A stretch of 64,000 nucleotides of DNA, taken from the NCBI GenBank assembly GCA_002337605.1, contig DDGL01000008.1:133105-197104 (forward strand), in the 5' to 3' direction. This stretch comes from Flavobacteriaceae bacterium UBA1903. Its GTDB lineage: Bacteria > Bacteroidota > Bacteroidia > Flavobacteriales > Flavobacteriaceae. The notes under the pieces were generated by a model. That model worked only from the letters and a program-made list of their open reading frames with translations. It did no database searches and was not told the DNA's origin. The stretch's first letter is position 1. The number at the start of each line of letters is the position of its first letter. Positions 1-7,286 of the stretch are shown here, one piece after another. Position numbers and translations under genes: made by a program.

Positions 1-2
1 CA

Positions 3-842
3 ACTACCCAGCGCGTGCATACCGATTATATGCAAACAGTTGCTGCCACAGGACGTTTAAGCAGCAACAACCCTAACTTACAGAACATTCCTATTAGGAC
101 AGAGCGCGGGAGGCAAGTTCGCAAAGCATTTATTCCTCGCAGCGAAGAATATGTCTTGTTAGCCGCAGATTATTCGCAAATTGAATTGCGTATTATTGCT
201 GCATTGAGCCAGGAAGACACCATGATAGATGCCTTTAAAAACGGGGAAGATATTCACGCTTCAACGGCGGCTAAAGTGTTTAATGTTGCCCTAGAAGACG
301 TAACCCGCGAGCAACGTGGAAACGCCAAAACAGTAAACTTCGGTATTATTTACGGTGTTTCAGCCTTTGGATTGAGCAATCAGACCGATTTGTCCAGAAC
401 TGAATCTAAAGAATTGATCGATGCGTATTACAAAACCTATCCGAAGCTTAGAAATTATATGAGCGAGTTGGTAGATTTTGCACGTGAAAACGGCTATGTA
501 GAAACCGTGATGGGCCGTCGCAGGTACTTAAACGGGATAAACGGCAGCAACCAGGTGGTGCGTGGTGCCGCCGAAAGAAATGCTGTAAACGCCCCAATTC
601 AAGGGAGTGCAGCAGATATTATTAAAATTGCAATGATTAACATTCATCGTAAACTTTCAGAAGGAAATTACAAAACTAAAATGCTCCTACAAGTGCATGA
701 TGAATTGGTTTTTGACGTTTACAAGCCAGAACTGGAAGAAATGAAATCGCTCATTAAAACCGAAATGGAAAACGCTTATAAAATGGACGTTCCCTTAGAT
801 GTAGAAATTGGTCTTGGTAAAGACTGGCTGGAAGCCCACTAG
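3..842 (+). CDS. polA: DNA polymerase I, C-terminal polymerase domain (5' truncated by window edge)
   Basis: This is the last 279 or so residues of a family-A DNA polymerase, which fills gaps during repair and replaces RNA primers. The reading frame is already open at base 3, so the N-terminal nuclease domains lie outside the window. Motif A (AADYSQIELRI), with its metal-binding Asp, is near the start. The O-helix follows (REQRGNAKTVNFGIIYGVSA), and motif C (LLQVHDELVFDV) near the end carries the second catalytic Asp. The protein ends normally shortly after motif C. The first possible start inside the window is an internal GTG at 15 and is not the true start. The next gene is 105 bases downstream with its own leader, so the two are probably not co-transcribed. 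Assignment is firm. Confidence 0.97.
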   Translation, partial: TTQRVHTDYMQTVAATGRLSSNNPNLQNIPIRTERGRQVRKAFIPRSEEYVLLAADYSQIELRIIAALSQEDTMIDAFKNGEDIHASTAAKVFNVALEDVTREQRGNAKTVNFGIIYGVSAFGLSNQTDLSRTESKELIDAYYKTYPKLRNYMSELVDFARENGYVETVMGRRRYLNGINGSNQVVRGAAERNAVNAPIQGSAADIIKIAMINIHRKLSEGNYKTKMLLQVHDELVFDVYKPELEEMKSLIKTEMENAYKMDVPLDVEIGLGKDWLEAH

Positions 843-947
843 TTATTGTATGTAGAGGCATTGAGTAGTCTAATTAAATTGCGCTAAAATTATAAGTTGC
901 TGAAATTTGATATTTATGTATCTTACGTACTGATAAAATTTTTGTAG

Positions 948-2048
948 ATGAAAAAAACATACATTGTATTAGTACTCTTTTTAGCAGTTCTAATAACTTC
1001 CACCACTACAGTCTTTGCACAATGCGAAGATGTCACCGTTGCTACTCTAACAAATCCAGGACCGTTTGAAACTGCTACTCTTACCGAAGCAGATGGAATT
1101 AGGAATGGGCCAGACTATGCTGGCGCAACCATATACTATCCAACAAATGCCACTCCCCCTTATAGCAGTATCGCTATTGTTCCTGGTTTCACAGCAGCCC
1201 CGTCGAGCGTTGAAGAATGGGGTCCTTTTTATGCTTCGCATGGAATTGTAGCAATTATCATTGGGACGAACTCCCCATTCGATTTTCCTGAGGCCAGGGC
1301 AGAAGCATTACTGGATGCTTTAGAAACACTACGGCAAGAAAACACAAGAACTTCATCTCCCCTAGAAGGAGGTTTGGATATAGATAAGTTTGCGGTAAGT
1401 GGTTGGTCTATGGGAGGCGGTGGAGCACAACGTGCAGCTGTTCTTGATAATACTATTAAAAGCGTGGTTGCTTTATGTCCCTGGTTGCCTAATCCTACTT
1501 TAGATCATGATGCCCCAGTCTTAATTTTAAGTGGTGAAAATGATCCTACAGCACCTCCCGCACAACATGCAGATATACATTATAACGTAACCCCAAAAAC
1601 AACTGACAAGTTACTTTTTGAGGTTGAAAATGGAAATCACTCCGTCGCAAATACTCCCAGTGGAGCCAACGGACTTGTAGGCCAAATTGCGCTTTCATGG
1701 CTTAGGTTGCATATGGAGGAAAACGATTGTTATTGCCCTTTGCTTACAGAGTCTTTATTAGATAACCCAGCAGAAGCATCCAACATTCAAACAAATATTG
1801 AATGTGCACCTGTATTGAATATTCAGGAAAACAGCTTTAGTACAAGTGTGTATCCTAACCCTACACGAGATAGGGTGTATGTAAATACAACTGCTAACGT
1901 TTCCTTTGAAGTTTACTCAACCACGGGAAAACAGTTATTAAAGGGGGAGCTTAGGGGAGCTAATAAGCAAATTAACTTGTCGGGTTTTTCTGAAGGCATG
2001 TATTATTTACGAATTAATGACGAAACTATTAAGATTTTAAAAAATTAA
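948..2048 (+). CDS. Secreted PETase/cutinase-like esterase with T9SS sorting domain
   Basis: 366 residues. A signal peptide (about 1-24, ending FAQ) is followed by an alpha/beta-hydrolase domain (about 30-255) and a T9SS type A sorting domain (about 296-366: VYPNPT near the start, GMYYLRI and a basic ILKN end). The nucleophile elbow is GWSMGGGG with Ser154, as in bacterial polyester hydrolases. The likely triad partners are Asp199 (GENDPTAPP) and His231 (GNHSV). The PGF segment (Phe81) and Met155 suit the oxyanion hole, and Trp179 (CPWLP) matches the PETase subsite tryptophan. Cysteines 261, 263 and 286 may form a disulfide before the tail. From family knowledge, such Bacteroidota enzymes (the PET27 and PET30 type from Aequorivita and Kaistella) are promiscuous esterases with polyester activity. 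Activity on PET here is inference; dienelactone hydrolase-like carboxylesterase is the conservative name. Confidence 0.9.
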   Translation: MKKTYIVLVLFLAVLITSTTTVFAQCEDVTVATLTNPGPFETATLTEADGIRNGPDYAGATIYYPTNATPPYSSIAIVPGFTAAPSSVEEWGPFYASHGIVAIIIGTNSPFDFPEARAEALLDALETLRQENTRTSSPLEGGLDIDKFAVSGWSMGGGGAQRAAVLDNTIKSVVALCPWLPNPTLDHDAPVLILSGENDPTAPPAQHADIHYNVTPKTTDKLLFEVENGNHSVANTPSGANGLVGQIALSWLRLHMEENDCYCPLLTESLLDNPAEASNIQTNIECAPVLNIQENSFSTSVYPNPTRDRVYVNTTANVSFEVYSTTGKQLLKGELRGANKQINLSGFSEGMYYLRINDETIKILKN

Positions 2049-2095
2049 TTTCGGCCTAGAAAACACATGATTGGATAGAAATTATCTTTAAACAA

Positions 2096-2133
2096 AATAA
2101 GCCAATGCTTTGCTTGCATTGGCTTATTTTTTT
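2096..2133. terminator. Bidirectional intrinsic terminator
   Basis: A perfect 13-bp stem (AATAAGCCAATGC / GCATTGGCTTATT) with a 7-base loop, followed by seven T's on the plus strand. The plus-strand T-run and the A-run on the left arm let it serve both the esterase gene and the convergent gene ending at 2180. Confidence 0.92.
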
Positions 2134-2179
2134 CATTGCATAAGTAGGTATGTTTTACAACGAAGGTTACTTTAAAATT

Positions 2180-2986
2180 TTAATAGCGATAGGCTTTGTA
2201 AATAATGACCAACTGATTGTTGTTGGTAGCCGCAGCACCAGGCAAGAACCTGTCGAAATTAAGGGTAAATCCATCAGTATCAAACGACTGCAATGAGGCT
2301 CTCACCAATCCTTCTTCGGCATCAGCACCACCAGTAGCTGTCCCATTGTCATGTATCGGTTCACCATTATTATTTACATAGAATGCTGCAATACAGTGAC
2401 TAGAAGAACTATAGGCACCTATATTGTTGAGACTGGAACCACTAAATCCACTAGCAATAGCTTGTTGTTCTATAGAAGCACCATCATCTCTAGCGTACCC
2501 TGTAGTAAAGCCACCTGCCATTCGTAAATCATTTGAATTATTGGTACCACTTCTGTAAGCACCACTGTTGTAGTTCTCAATTCTATTGATTGCAATAAAC
2601 TCTACCGTAATAGGCCTAAAACCTACTCCAGTAACACTTAAGGTCCCTGCCGATGTAACACGAGCCCTTCCTATATGCATTTGTTTCTGGTTGCTGCTCA
2701 ATAGCATATTCCATTGGCTATTCTCCCAGTAATAAAACCCAGCTTCAGTGAGACCAGCAGCACCCGTATTATAAACCAGTGTGCTTTCTACCAAAGAAGC
2801 AGCATTTGGACTCTCCACGGTAGTAACATCGGTTGTAGAGGTAAGAGCAACTCTTGGGATAAGCACCCCATTATTACTTGACGAAACGTCTAAGGCACTT
2901 TGAGGCAACACATTACCAATTCCCACTTGAGAATAGCTATTTAGTGCAAATAAGAATAAGAATGATAGAGACAAAATTCGGGACAT
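2180..2986 (-). CDS. Secreted repeat-family protein of unknown function
   Basis: 268 residues from the ATG at 2986; the 18 codons of open frame upstream are not needed, because a clean signal peptide (MSRILSLSFLFLFALNSYSQ) begins here. The mature N-terminus has the Bacteroidota motif VGIGNVLPQSALDVSSSNNG followed by LIPRVALTST, LVYNT and GFYYWENSQW. This module recurs at the start of many secreted flavobacterial proteins that carry variable C-terminal domains. The C-terminal part (about 115-268) is Gly/Ser/Asn-rich and ends in a hydrophobic strand (QLVIIYKAYRY), which suggests a beta-sandwich; no catalytic motif is visible. No T9SS tail is seen. It converges on the esterase gene and shares its terminator. 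Function unknown; surface or matrix protein is a guess. Confidence 0.8.
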   Translation of the reverse strand: MSRILSLSFLFLFALNSYSQVGIGNVLPQSALDVSSSNNGVLIPRVALTSTTDVTTVESPNAASLVESTLVYNTGAAGLTEAGFYYWENSQWNMLLSSNQKQMHIGRARVTSAGTLSVTGVGFRPITVEFIAINRIENYNSGAYRSGTNNSNDLRMAGGFTTGYARDDGASIEQQAIASGFSGSSLNNIGAYSSSSHCIAAFYVNNNGEPIHDNGTATGGADAEEGLVRASLQSFDTDGFTLNFDRFLPGAAATNNNQLVIIYKAYRY

Positions 2987-3198
2987 GGTCTGTATATTAT
3001 ATTTAAACGCGAAACTATAATATATAACGATGTTTTCCACGCTTTGGATGTTTCCAAGATCCTTTTTTCGATAAAATCTAAGTTATTTTCGACCAAAGGC
3101 ATGTCTAGTTTAACGAACCATTATTTTTATAGAATAGTAAGAAAATTAAAATTGAATTCATATAAACTATCTTGACAAGATATCCGTATTTTTAGAGT

Positions 3199-3999
3199 AT
3201 GAAAAAAACGCTCCAGATTGCAAATAGTATTGCTTTTCTTATAACTATTTACATCAATTATGCCTCCAGTACCGGTGCTTTTAACGGTACTACACAAGCT
3301 GAGATGAGTGCTACATACCAGACCCTCTTTACTCCTGCCGGATACGCCTTTGCTATTTGGGGAGTTATTTATTTGTTACTATTTGGTTTTATCTTTTATC
3401 AAGCCAGAAGCCTTTTTGTAAAAGTCAGAGACGATAGCTTTGTATTAAAAACCGGATGGTGGTTTGTAATAAGTTGTGTTGCCAACAGTTTATGGTGCTA
3501 TCTCTTTGTATCGGATTATGTGTTGCTTTCGGTAGTTACTATATTCGTTTTGTTGTTCTGTTTACTGAAAATTGTGTTGAAGAATAGAATGGAACTTGAC
3601 GACAAGCCCATCTCAGTGATCGCTTTTGTATGGTGGCCTTTTGTAATCTATAGCGGCTGGGTTACTGTAGCGTGTATTGCAAATGTTGCCACGTATCTGG
3701 TTAAAATAGATTGGAACGGATTTGGTTTTACACCAGAAACGTGGACACTCTTTATGATTGGCATTGCCACTTCAGTGAATCTTATTGTTACGTGGTCCCG
3801 AAACATGCGTGAGTTTGGCCTGGTTGGCGCCTGGGCTCTCATTGCTATAGCCGTAGCCAATTGGGAAACGGTAGAGGTTATTAAAATTTCAGCCTTAATA
3901 GCGGCCGGGCTTTTAGTTTTAAACAGCAGTATTCACGCGATCAAAAATCACAAAACCAATCCAGTCAAGAAATGTTTAGAGTACTTCAAAAAAGCGTAA
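3199..3999 (+). CDS. Long TspO/MBR-like (tryptophan-rich sensory) membrane protein
   Basis: 266 residues with about seven or eight hydrophobic segments and no cleavable signal. Trp- and Pro-containing helices such as TPAGYAFAIWGVIYLLL, FVWWPFVIYSGWVTVA and GAWALIAIAVANWETVEV resemble the extended flavobacterial version of the TspO/MBR fold; classical TspO has five helices and about 160 residues. TspO proteins bind tetrapyrroles or cholesterol-like ligands in the inner membrane; the ligand here is unknown. The ATG at 3199 starts the first transmembrane stretch. The following aminotransferase begins only 9 bases after the stop, so the two are probably one transcript, although no shared pathway is obvious. 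Confidence 0.72.
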   Translation: MKKTLQIANSIAFLITIYINYASSTGAFNGTTQAEMSATYQTLFTPAGYAFAIWGVIYLLLFGFIFYQARSLFVKVRDDSFVLKTGWWFVISCVANSLWCYLFVSDYVLLSVVTIFVLLFCLLKIVLKNRMELDDKPISVIAFVWWPFVIYSGWVTVACIANVATYLVKIDWNGFGFTPETWTLFMIGIATSVNLIVTWSRNMREFGLVGAWALIAIAVANWETVEVIKISALIAAGLLVLNSSIHAIKNHKTNPVKKCLEYFKKA

Positions 4000-4008
4000 A
4001 TTAGATGT

Positions 4009-5148
4009 ATGCAAAATCAAAAGCACCTCTTCAATCTTGAAGAAAACATCACCTATCTCAACGGCGCATATATGTCGCCACAATTAAAGTCGGTAGAAAC
4101 CATTGGACTGGAATGTCTTCAGAAAAAAAGCAAGCCCTATTTAATTTCAGAAAACGATTTTTTTGCTGAAAAAATCACCTTAAAAAAACGCTTTGCACAA
4201 TTAATTGAAACTCCCGATTTTGAATCCATTGCTATCATCCCTTCGGTTTCTTACGGAATTGCCATTACAGTAAACAACATTCCTTTTGAAAAAGGTGATG
4301 AAATTATTGTTTTAGAAGAACAGTTTCCAAGTAATTATTATGCCTGGAAAGCTTTAGAGACTGAAAAAGGTATAAAAATTATAACAATTACAGCTCCTGA
4401 AATTAAGCCAGGAAGAGGCGCAGCCTGGAATGAAAAAATTCTAGCAGCCATCAACCCAAAAACGAAATGTCTTGCGCTTCCACATTGCCATTGGGCAGAT
4501 GGGACACTTTTCAACTTAAAAGCAATTCGGGAACGAAGCAACGATGTGGATGCATTTTTAGTGATAGACGGCACTCAAAGTGTGGGTGCATTCCCTTTTT
4601 CAGTTGCTGAAATACAACCCGACGCCTTAGTATGTGGCGGTTATAAGTGGCTGTTAGGCCCTTATAGTTTAGGGGTGGCCTATTTTGGCGAACGTTTCCA
4701 TCACGGAAAACCACTTGAAAATAACTGGATGAATCATATAGGGTCTGAAAATTTTTCAAAGCTGGTACATTACAACCACGCATTAAAACCCAAAGCAACC
4801 CGATACGATGTTGGCGAAAGCAGTAATTTTATTCTCACGCCTATGCTTTCGGAATCCATTAGACAGTTAAACGAATGGAAGCCTCAAAATATTCAGCAGT
4901 ATTGTAAGCGTATTTCAGAAACAACGGTTTCAAAATTAAGAGGAACTGGTTTCTTTATAGAAGAAGATGCATTCCGAAGTCACCACCTTTTTGGATTGTG
5001 TCCTGAAGATCCCTCTAGAATTGAACTGCTAAAAGAAATTCTTTTAAAAGAACAGATCTATGTTTCCTACCGAGGAACATCTATTCGAATTTCGCCAAAT
5101 GTGTATAATTCTGAAAAGGATCTAGAGCGATTGACACATTACTTGTAA
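4009..5148 (+). CDS. Class V aminotransferase (PLP-dependent, kynureninase/cysteine desulfurase-like fold)
   Basis: 379 residues. The fold-type I signature is GGYKWLLGPYSLGVAYFGER (about 205-225), with the Lys of YKW as the Schiff-base residue. DGTQSVGAFPF, about 20 residues earlier, holds the Asp that contacts the pyridine nitrogen, and HCHWADG fits the pocket. The N-terminal motif YLNGAYMSPQL is typical of class V enzymes annotated as isopenicillin-N-epimerase-like or selenocysteine-lyase-like. The substrate cannot be told from sequence. It lies 9 bases after the TspO-like gene, probably in the same transcript. A heptamer repeat follows the stop directly. Confidence 0.86.
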   Translation: MQNQKHLFNLEENITYLNGAYMSPQLKSVETIGLECLQKKSKPYLISENDFFAEKITLKKRFAQLIETPDFESIAIIPSVSYGIAITVNNIPFEKGDEIIVLEEQFPSNYYAWKALETEKGIKIITITAPEIKPGRGAAWNEKILAAINPKTKCLALPHCHWADGTLFNLKAIRERSNDVDAFLVIDGTQSVGAFPFSVAEIQPDALVCGGYKWLLGPYSLGVAYFGERFHHGKPLENNWMNHIGSENFSKLVHYNHALKPKATRYDVGESSNFILTPMLSESIRQLNEWKPQNIQQYCKRISETTVSKLRGTGFFIEEDAFRSHHLFGLCPEDPSRIELLKEILLKEQIYVSYRGTSIRISPNVYNSEKDLERLTHYL

Positions 5149-5149
5149 A

Positions 5150-5177
5150 TTCGTTGTTCGTTGTTCGTTGTTCGTTG
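5150..5177 (+). repeat. Tandem heptamer repeat (TTCGTTG)x4
   Basis: Four exact copies of TTCGTTG, then a decayed fifth, start one base after the aminotransferase stop codon. Simple intergenic repeats of this kind are common in flavobacteria and may vary in copy number. No gene is seen between here and 5350. Confidence 0.9.
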
Positions 5178-5349
5178 TTTGTAGCTCTAAACTCATACCT
5201 CCCTACACAATTCAATTGAGAAGAGGACGCAAAGTTTCGGAAAAAACGAAAAGAAAAAAGTTTCATTTTTCTTGAAACAACCACCCACATCACGTGGGTA
5301 AATAAATCATTAAGTCAAACATCGTTCGCACCTCTAAATTCATACCTGC

Positions 5350-6708
5350 CTACACCATTCCCTTAATATCATTCCCCCATGTGGGATACGCAAAAATCAT
5401 TGCTTTTAGATTGTCCGGAGTAAGTTTCCCACACATAGCGAGCACAAAAAGATTGATCATTTCTCCTGCGCCACCACCAATAATATGGGCACCAAGAATT
5501 AGGTTTCGTTTTTTATCTACTATAGTTTTATAGGCATAGACGTCTTCTGCCATACGCTTGGCATTAAACCAATGTGGCACGCTTTTATGTTCTACCACAA
5601 TATCGTAGCCTTGATCTTTAGCTTGTTTTTCGGTTAAGCCTATTGCCGCTACCTGCGGAAGTGTAAATACTACCGAAGGTACGGGTGGAAAATCCATTTT
5701 TTCAGAATTTTTCTTTCGAATATTAATAGAAACAACTCTGGATTCCTGAGAAGAAGTAGGCGTTAGTGGTAAGGAGCCACTTGCTGAAACATCACCACAG
5801 GCATAGACATTTGTATTTGTAGTATTTTGAAGGTATTCGTTAACTGAAATTCCGTTTTTCTCGAATGCTACATTGCCTTTTTCCAAATCCAGTTCGTCAA
5901 TCGATGGTACTCTTCCTGCGGTATTAAAAACTGCTTTGGCTTTCACAGACGCTGTCTTGCCATTCTTTTTATAGGATACCCTAAAATTGGTTCTTAATTT
6001 CTCTAGGGCTGAAGCTTCCGCATTAAAAATAAAATTGATTCCCAAATCTTCAGAAGCCCGGGTGAGATAATGTACAATGTCTTCTTCAAAAGGGGCTAAA
6101 GGGCGTTCTGCAAATTCAATGACTGTTACTTTTGCACCGCAACGAGCAGCGATATGTGCAAACTCCATCCCAATATACCCGGCGCCAATAAAAATTATTT
6201 CATCTGGTAGCTCAGCTTGATGTAAGAAATCTTCGCTCGTTAACAGATGTTCTCTTCCAGGGATCTTTAGTTCCATTGGTTTTTGCCCTGTAGCAATTAC
6301 AATCTTGTCTGCCGTTACTGTTTTTCCTTCTACAGAAAGGGTGTTTTGATCCAAAAATTTAGGGGATTGATGATACAATTCAATGTCTAATTTCTTTAAA
6401 TCCTTTTCAGTCGCAGCGGGAATTGCATCGGTAAATGTAGCCTTGAATTTTTGAAGATCCTTCCAGTTAACATTGGGAATTTCTACAATTCCTTTTCCTT
6501 TCAAATTAGTTGCTATTTGTATAGCTTCGGTGATGCCAACCAGAACTTTTTTTGGATCGCAACCCCGGTTTGGGCAGACACCTCCATACATTCGGTTATC
6601 TGCAATGGCTACTTTCAATCCAGCTTTTGCACAGTCTTTCGCAACCCCTTTTCCAGCGGTTCCAGTTCCAATTACAAATACATCGTAGTGTTTAAATCCC
6701 ATATTCAT
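5350..6708 (-). CDS. Pyridine nucleotide-disulfide oxidoreductase lacking the usual C-terminal His
   Basis: 452 residues from the ATG at 6708; the frame opens further upstream only at a TTG. The order is that of glutathione reductase/dihydrolipoamide dehydrogenase. There is an FAD dinucleotide motif (VIGTGTAGKGVAKDCAKAG), a redox-active disulfide (GGVCPNRGCDPKK, Cys45/Cys50), an NAD(P) site (FIGAGYIGMEFAHIAARCGA), a second FAD motif (YACGDVSASG) and a C-terminal dimer domain. In classical members the dimer domain supplies a His-Glu dyad in an HPT...E loop; here the loop reads AYPTWGND, so the catalytic His is Tyr and the Glu is missing. It may therefore reduce a substrate other than lipoamide or glutathione. 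The DoxX gene lies 37 bases upstream on the same strand; the pair probably forms an operon. Confidence 0.88.
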   Translation of the reverse strand: MNMGFKHYDVFVIGTGTAGKGVAKDCAKAGLKVAIADNRMYGGVCPNRGCDPKKVLVGITEAIQIATNLKGKGIVEIPNVNWKDLQKFKATFTDAIPAATEKDLKKLDIELYHQSPKFLDQNTLSVEGKTVTADKIVIATGQKPMELKIPGREHLLTSEDFLHQAELPDEIIFIGAGYIGMEFAHIAARCGAKVTVIEFAERPLAPFEEDIVHYLTRASEDLGINFIFNAEASALEKLRTNFRVSYKKNGKTASVKAKAVFNTAGRVPSIDELDLEKGNVAFEKNGISVNEYLQNTTNTNVYACGDVSASGSLPLTPTSSQESRVVSINIRKKNSEKMDFPPVPSVVFTLPQVAAIGLTEKQAKDQGYDIVVEHKSVPHWFNAKRMAEDVYAYKTIVDKKRNLILGAHIIGGGAGEMINLFVLAMCGKLTPDNLKAMIFAYPTWGNDIKGMV

Positions 6709-6745
6709 TTCCCGCAAAAGCGGGAATATTTTTAATTATTTCTAT

Positions 6746-7171
6746 CTATTTAAAACCATCTACTGTGGCCCTACTTTTTCCATCAATGGCAATTGCATTA
6801 TGTTCCAGGTTTTTAATGAGCAGAAAAAAGAAAATTGCATACACCATTAAATTACCAACACCTCCCCAGTCTTCCTGCATTGCCATTCCAAAAAGCAATA
6901 CTGCGATTAACAGACCACTTGCAACAGACGCAAATTTAGTCTTCCAGCCCAGCACCAATAAAATTCCTAAAGTCAATTCTATAAAAGGCAGAACATGGGC
7001 AAAAGGAGCAACAAGAATTTCTGGCAGATAGGTTTCTGAAAATTTCTTGGTTAATCCTTCAGCAAACTTGGAAAGTTTCGGAATGCGCACCAAGCCGTGC
7101 ACCAACATGTTAATTCCAATGGTAATTCGGGCTACAAAAAAAGCCCATTGGTCGTTGGTCAATTTTTTCAT
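6746..7171 (-). CDS. DoxX-family membrane protein
   Basis: 141 residues with four hydrophobic helices. DoxX features are visible: an N-terminal helix with RITIGINMLVHGLVRIPKL, then the loop and helix PFAHVLPFIELTLGILLVLGW, and a C-terminal pair of helices ending FFFLLIKNLEHNAIAIDG. DoxX proteins are inner-membrane proteins related to quinone or thiosulfate oxidation and redox stress, mostly without a defined reaction. It is the first gene of a two-gene unit with the flavoprotein disulfide reductase, which suggests a joint redox role. Its start is 115 bases from the divergent mfd start. Confidence 0.85.
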   Translation of the reverse strand: MKKLTNDQWAFFVARITIGINMLVHGLVRIPKLSKFAEGLTKKFSETYLPEILVAPFAHVLPFIELTLGILLVLGWKTKFASVASGLLIAVLLFGMAMQEDWGGVGNLMVYAIFFFLLIKNLEHNAIAIDGKSRATVDGFK

Positions 7172-7247
7172 AGCCTAAATGTAGTGGATAGCTTGTGCTT
7201 GCTGTGTTATCAAAATGATAAAGTTAAACTAAAACCCCTCTCAGGTT

Positions 7248-7278
7248 TTGAAAACCTAAAAGGTTTGGACTACTTTTG
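7248..7278 (+). promoter_or_regulatory. Bacteroidota-type promoter of mfd
   Basis: TTTG at 7248-7251, a 19-bp spacer, then TACTTTTG at 7271-7278, an exact TAnnTTTG -7 box. The mfd ATG is only 9 bases beyond the box, so the transcript would have almost no 5' leader. Confidence 0.7.
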
Positions 7279-7286
7279 CACATTCG

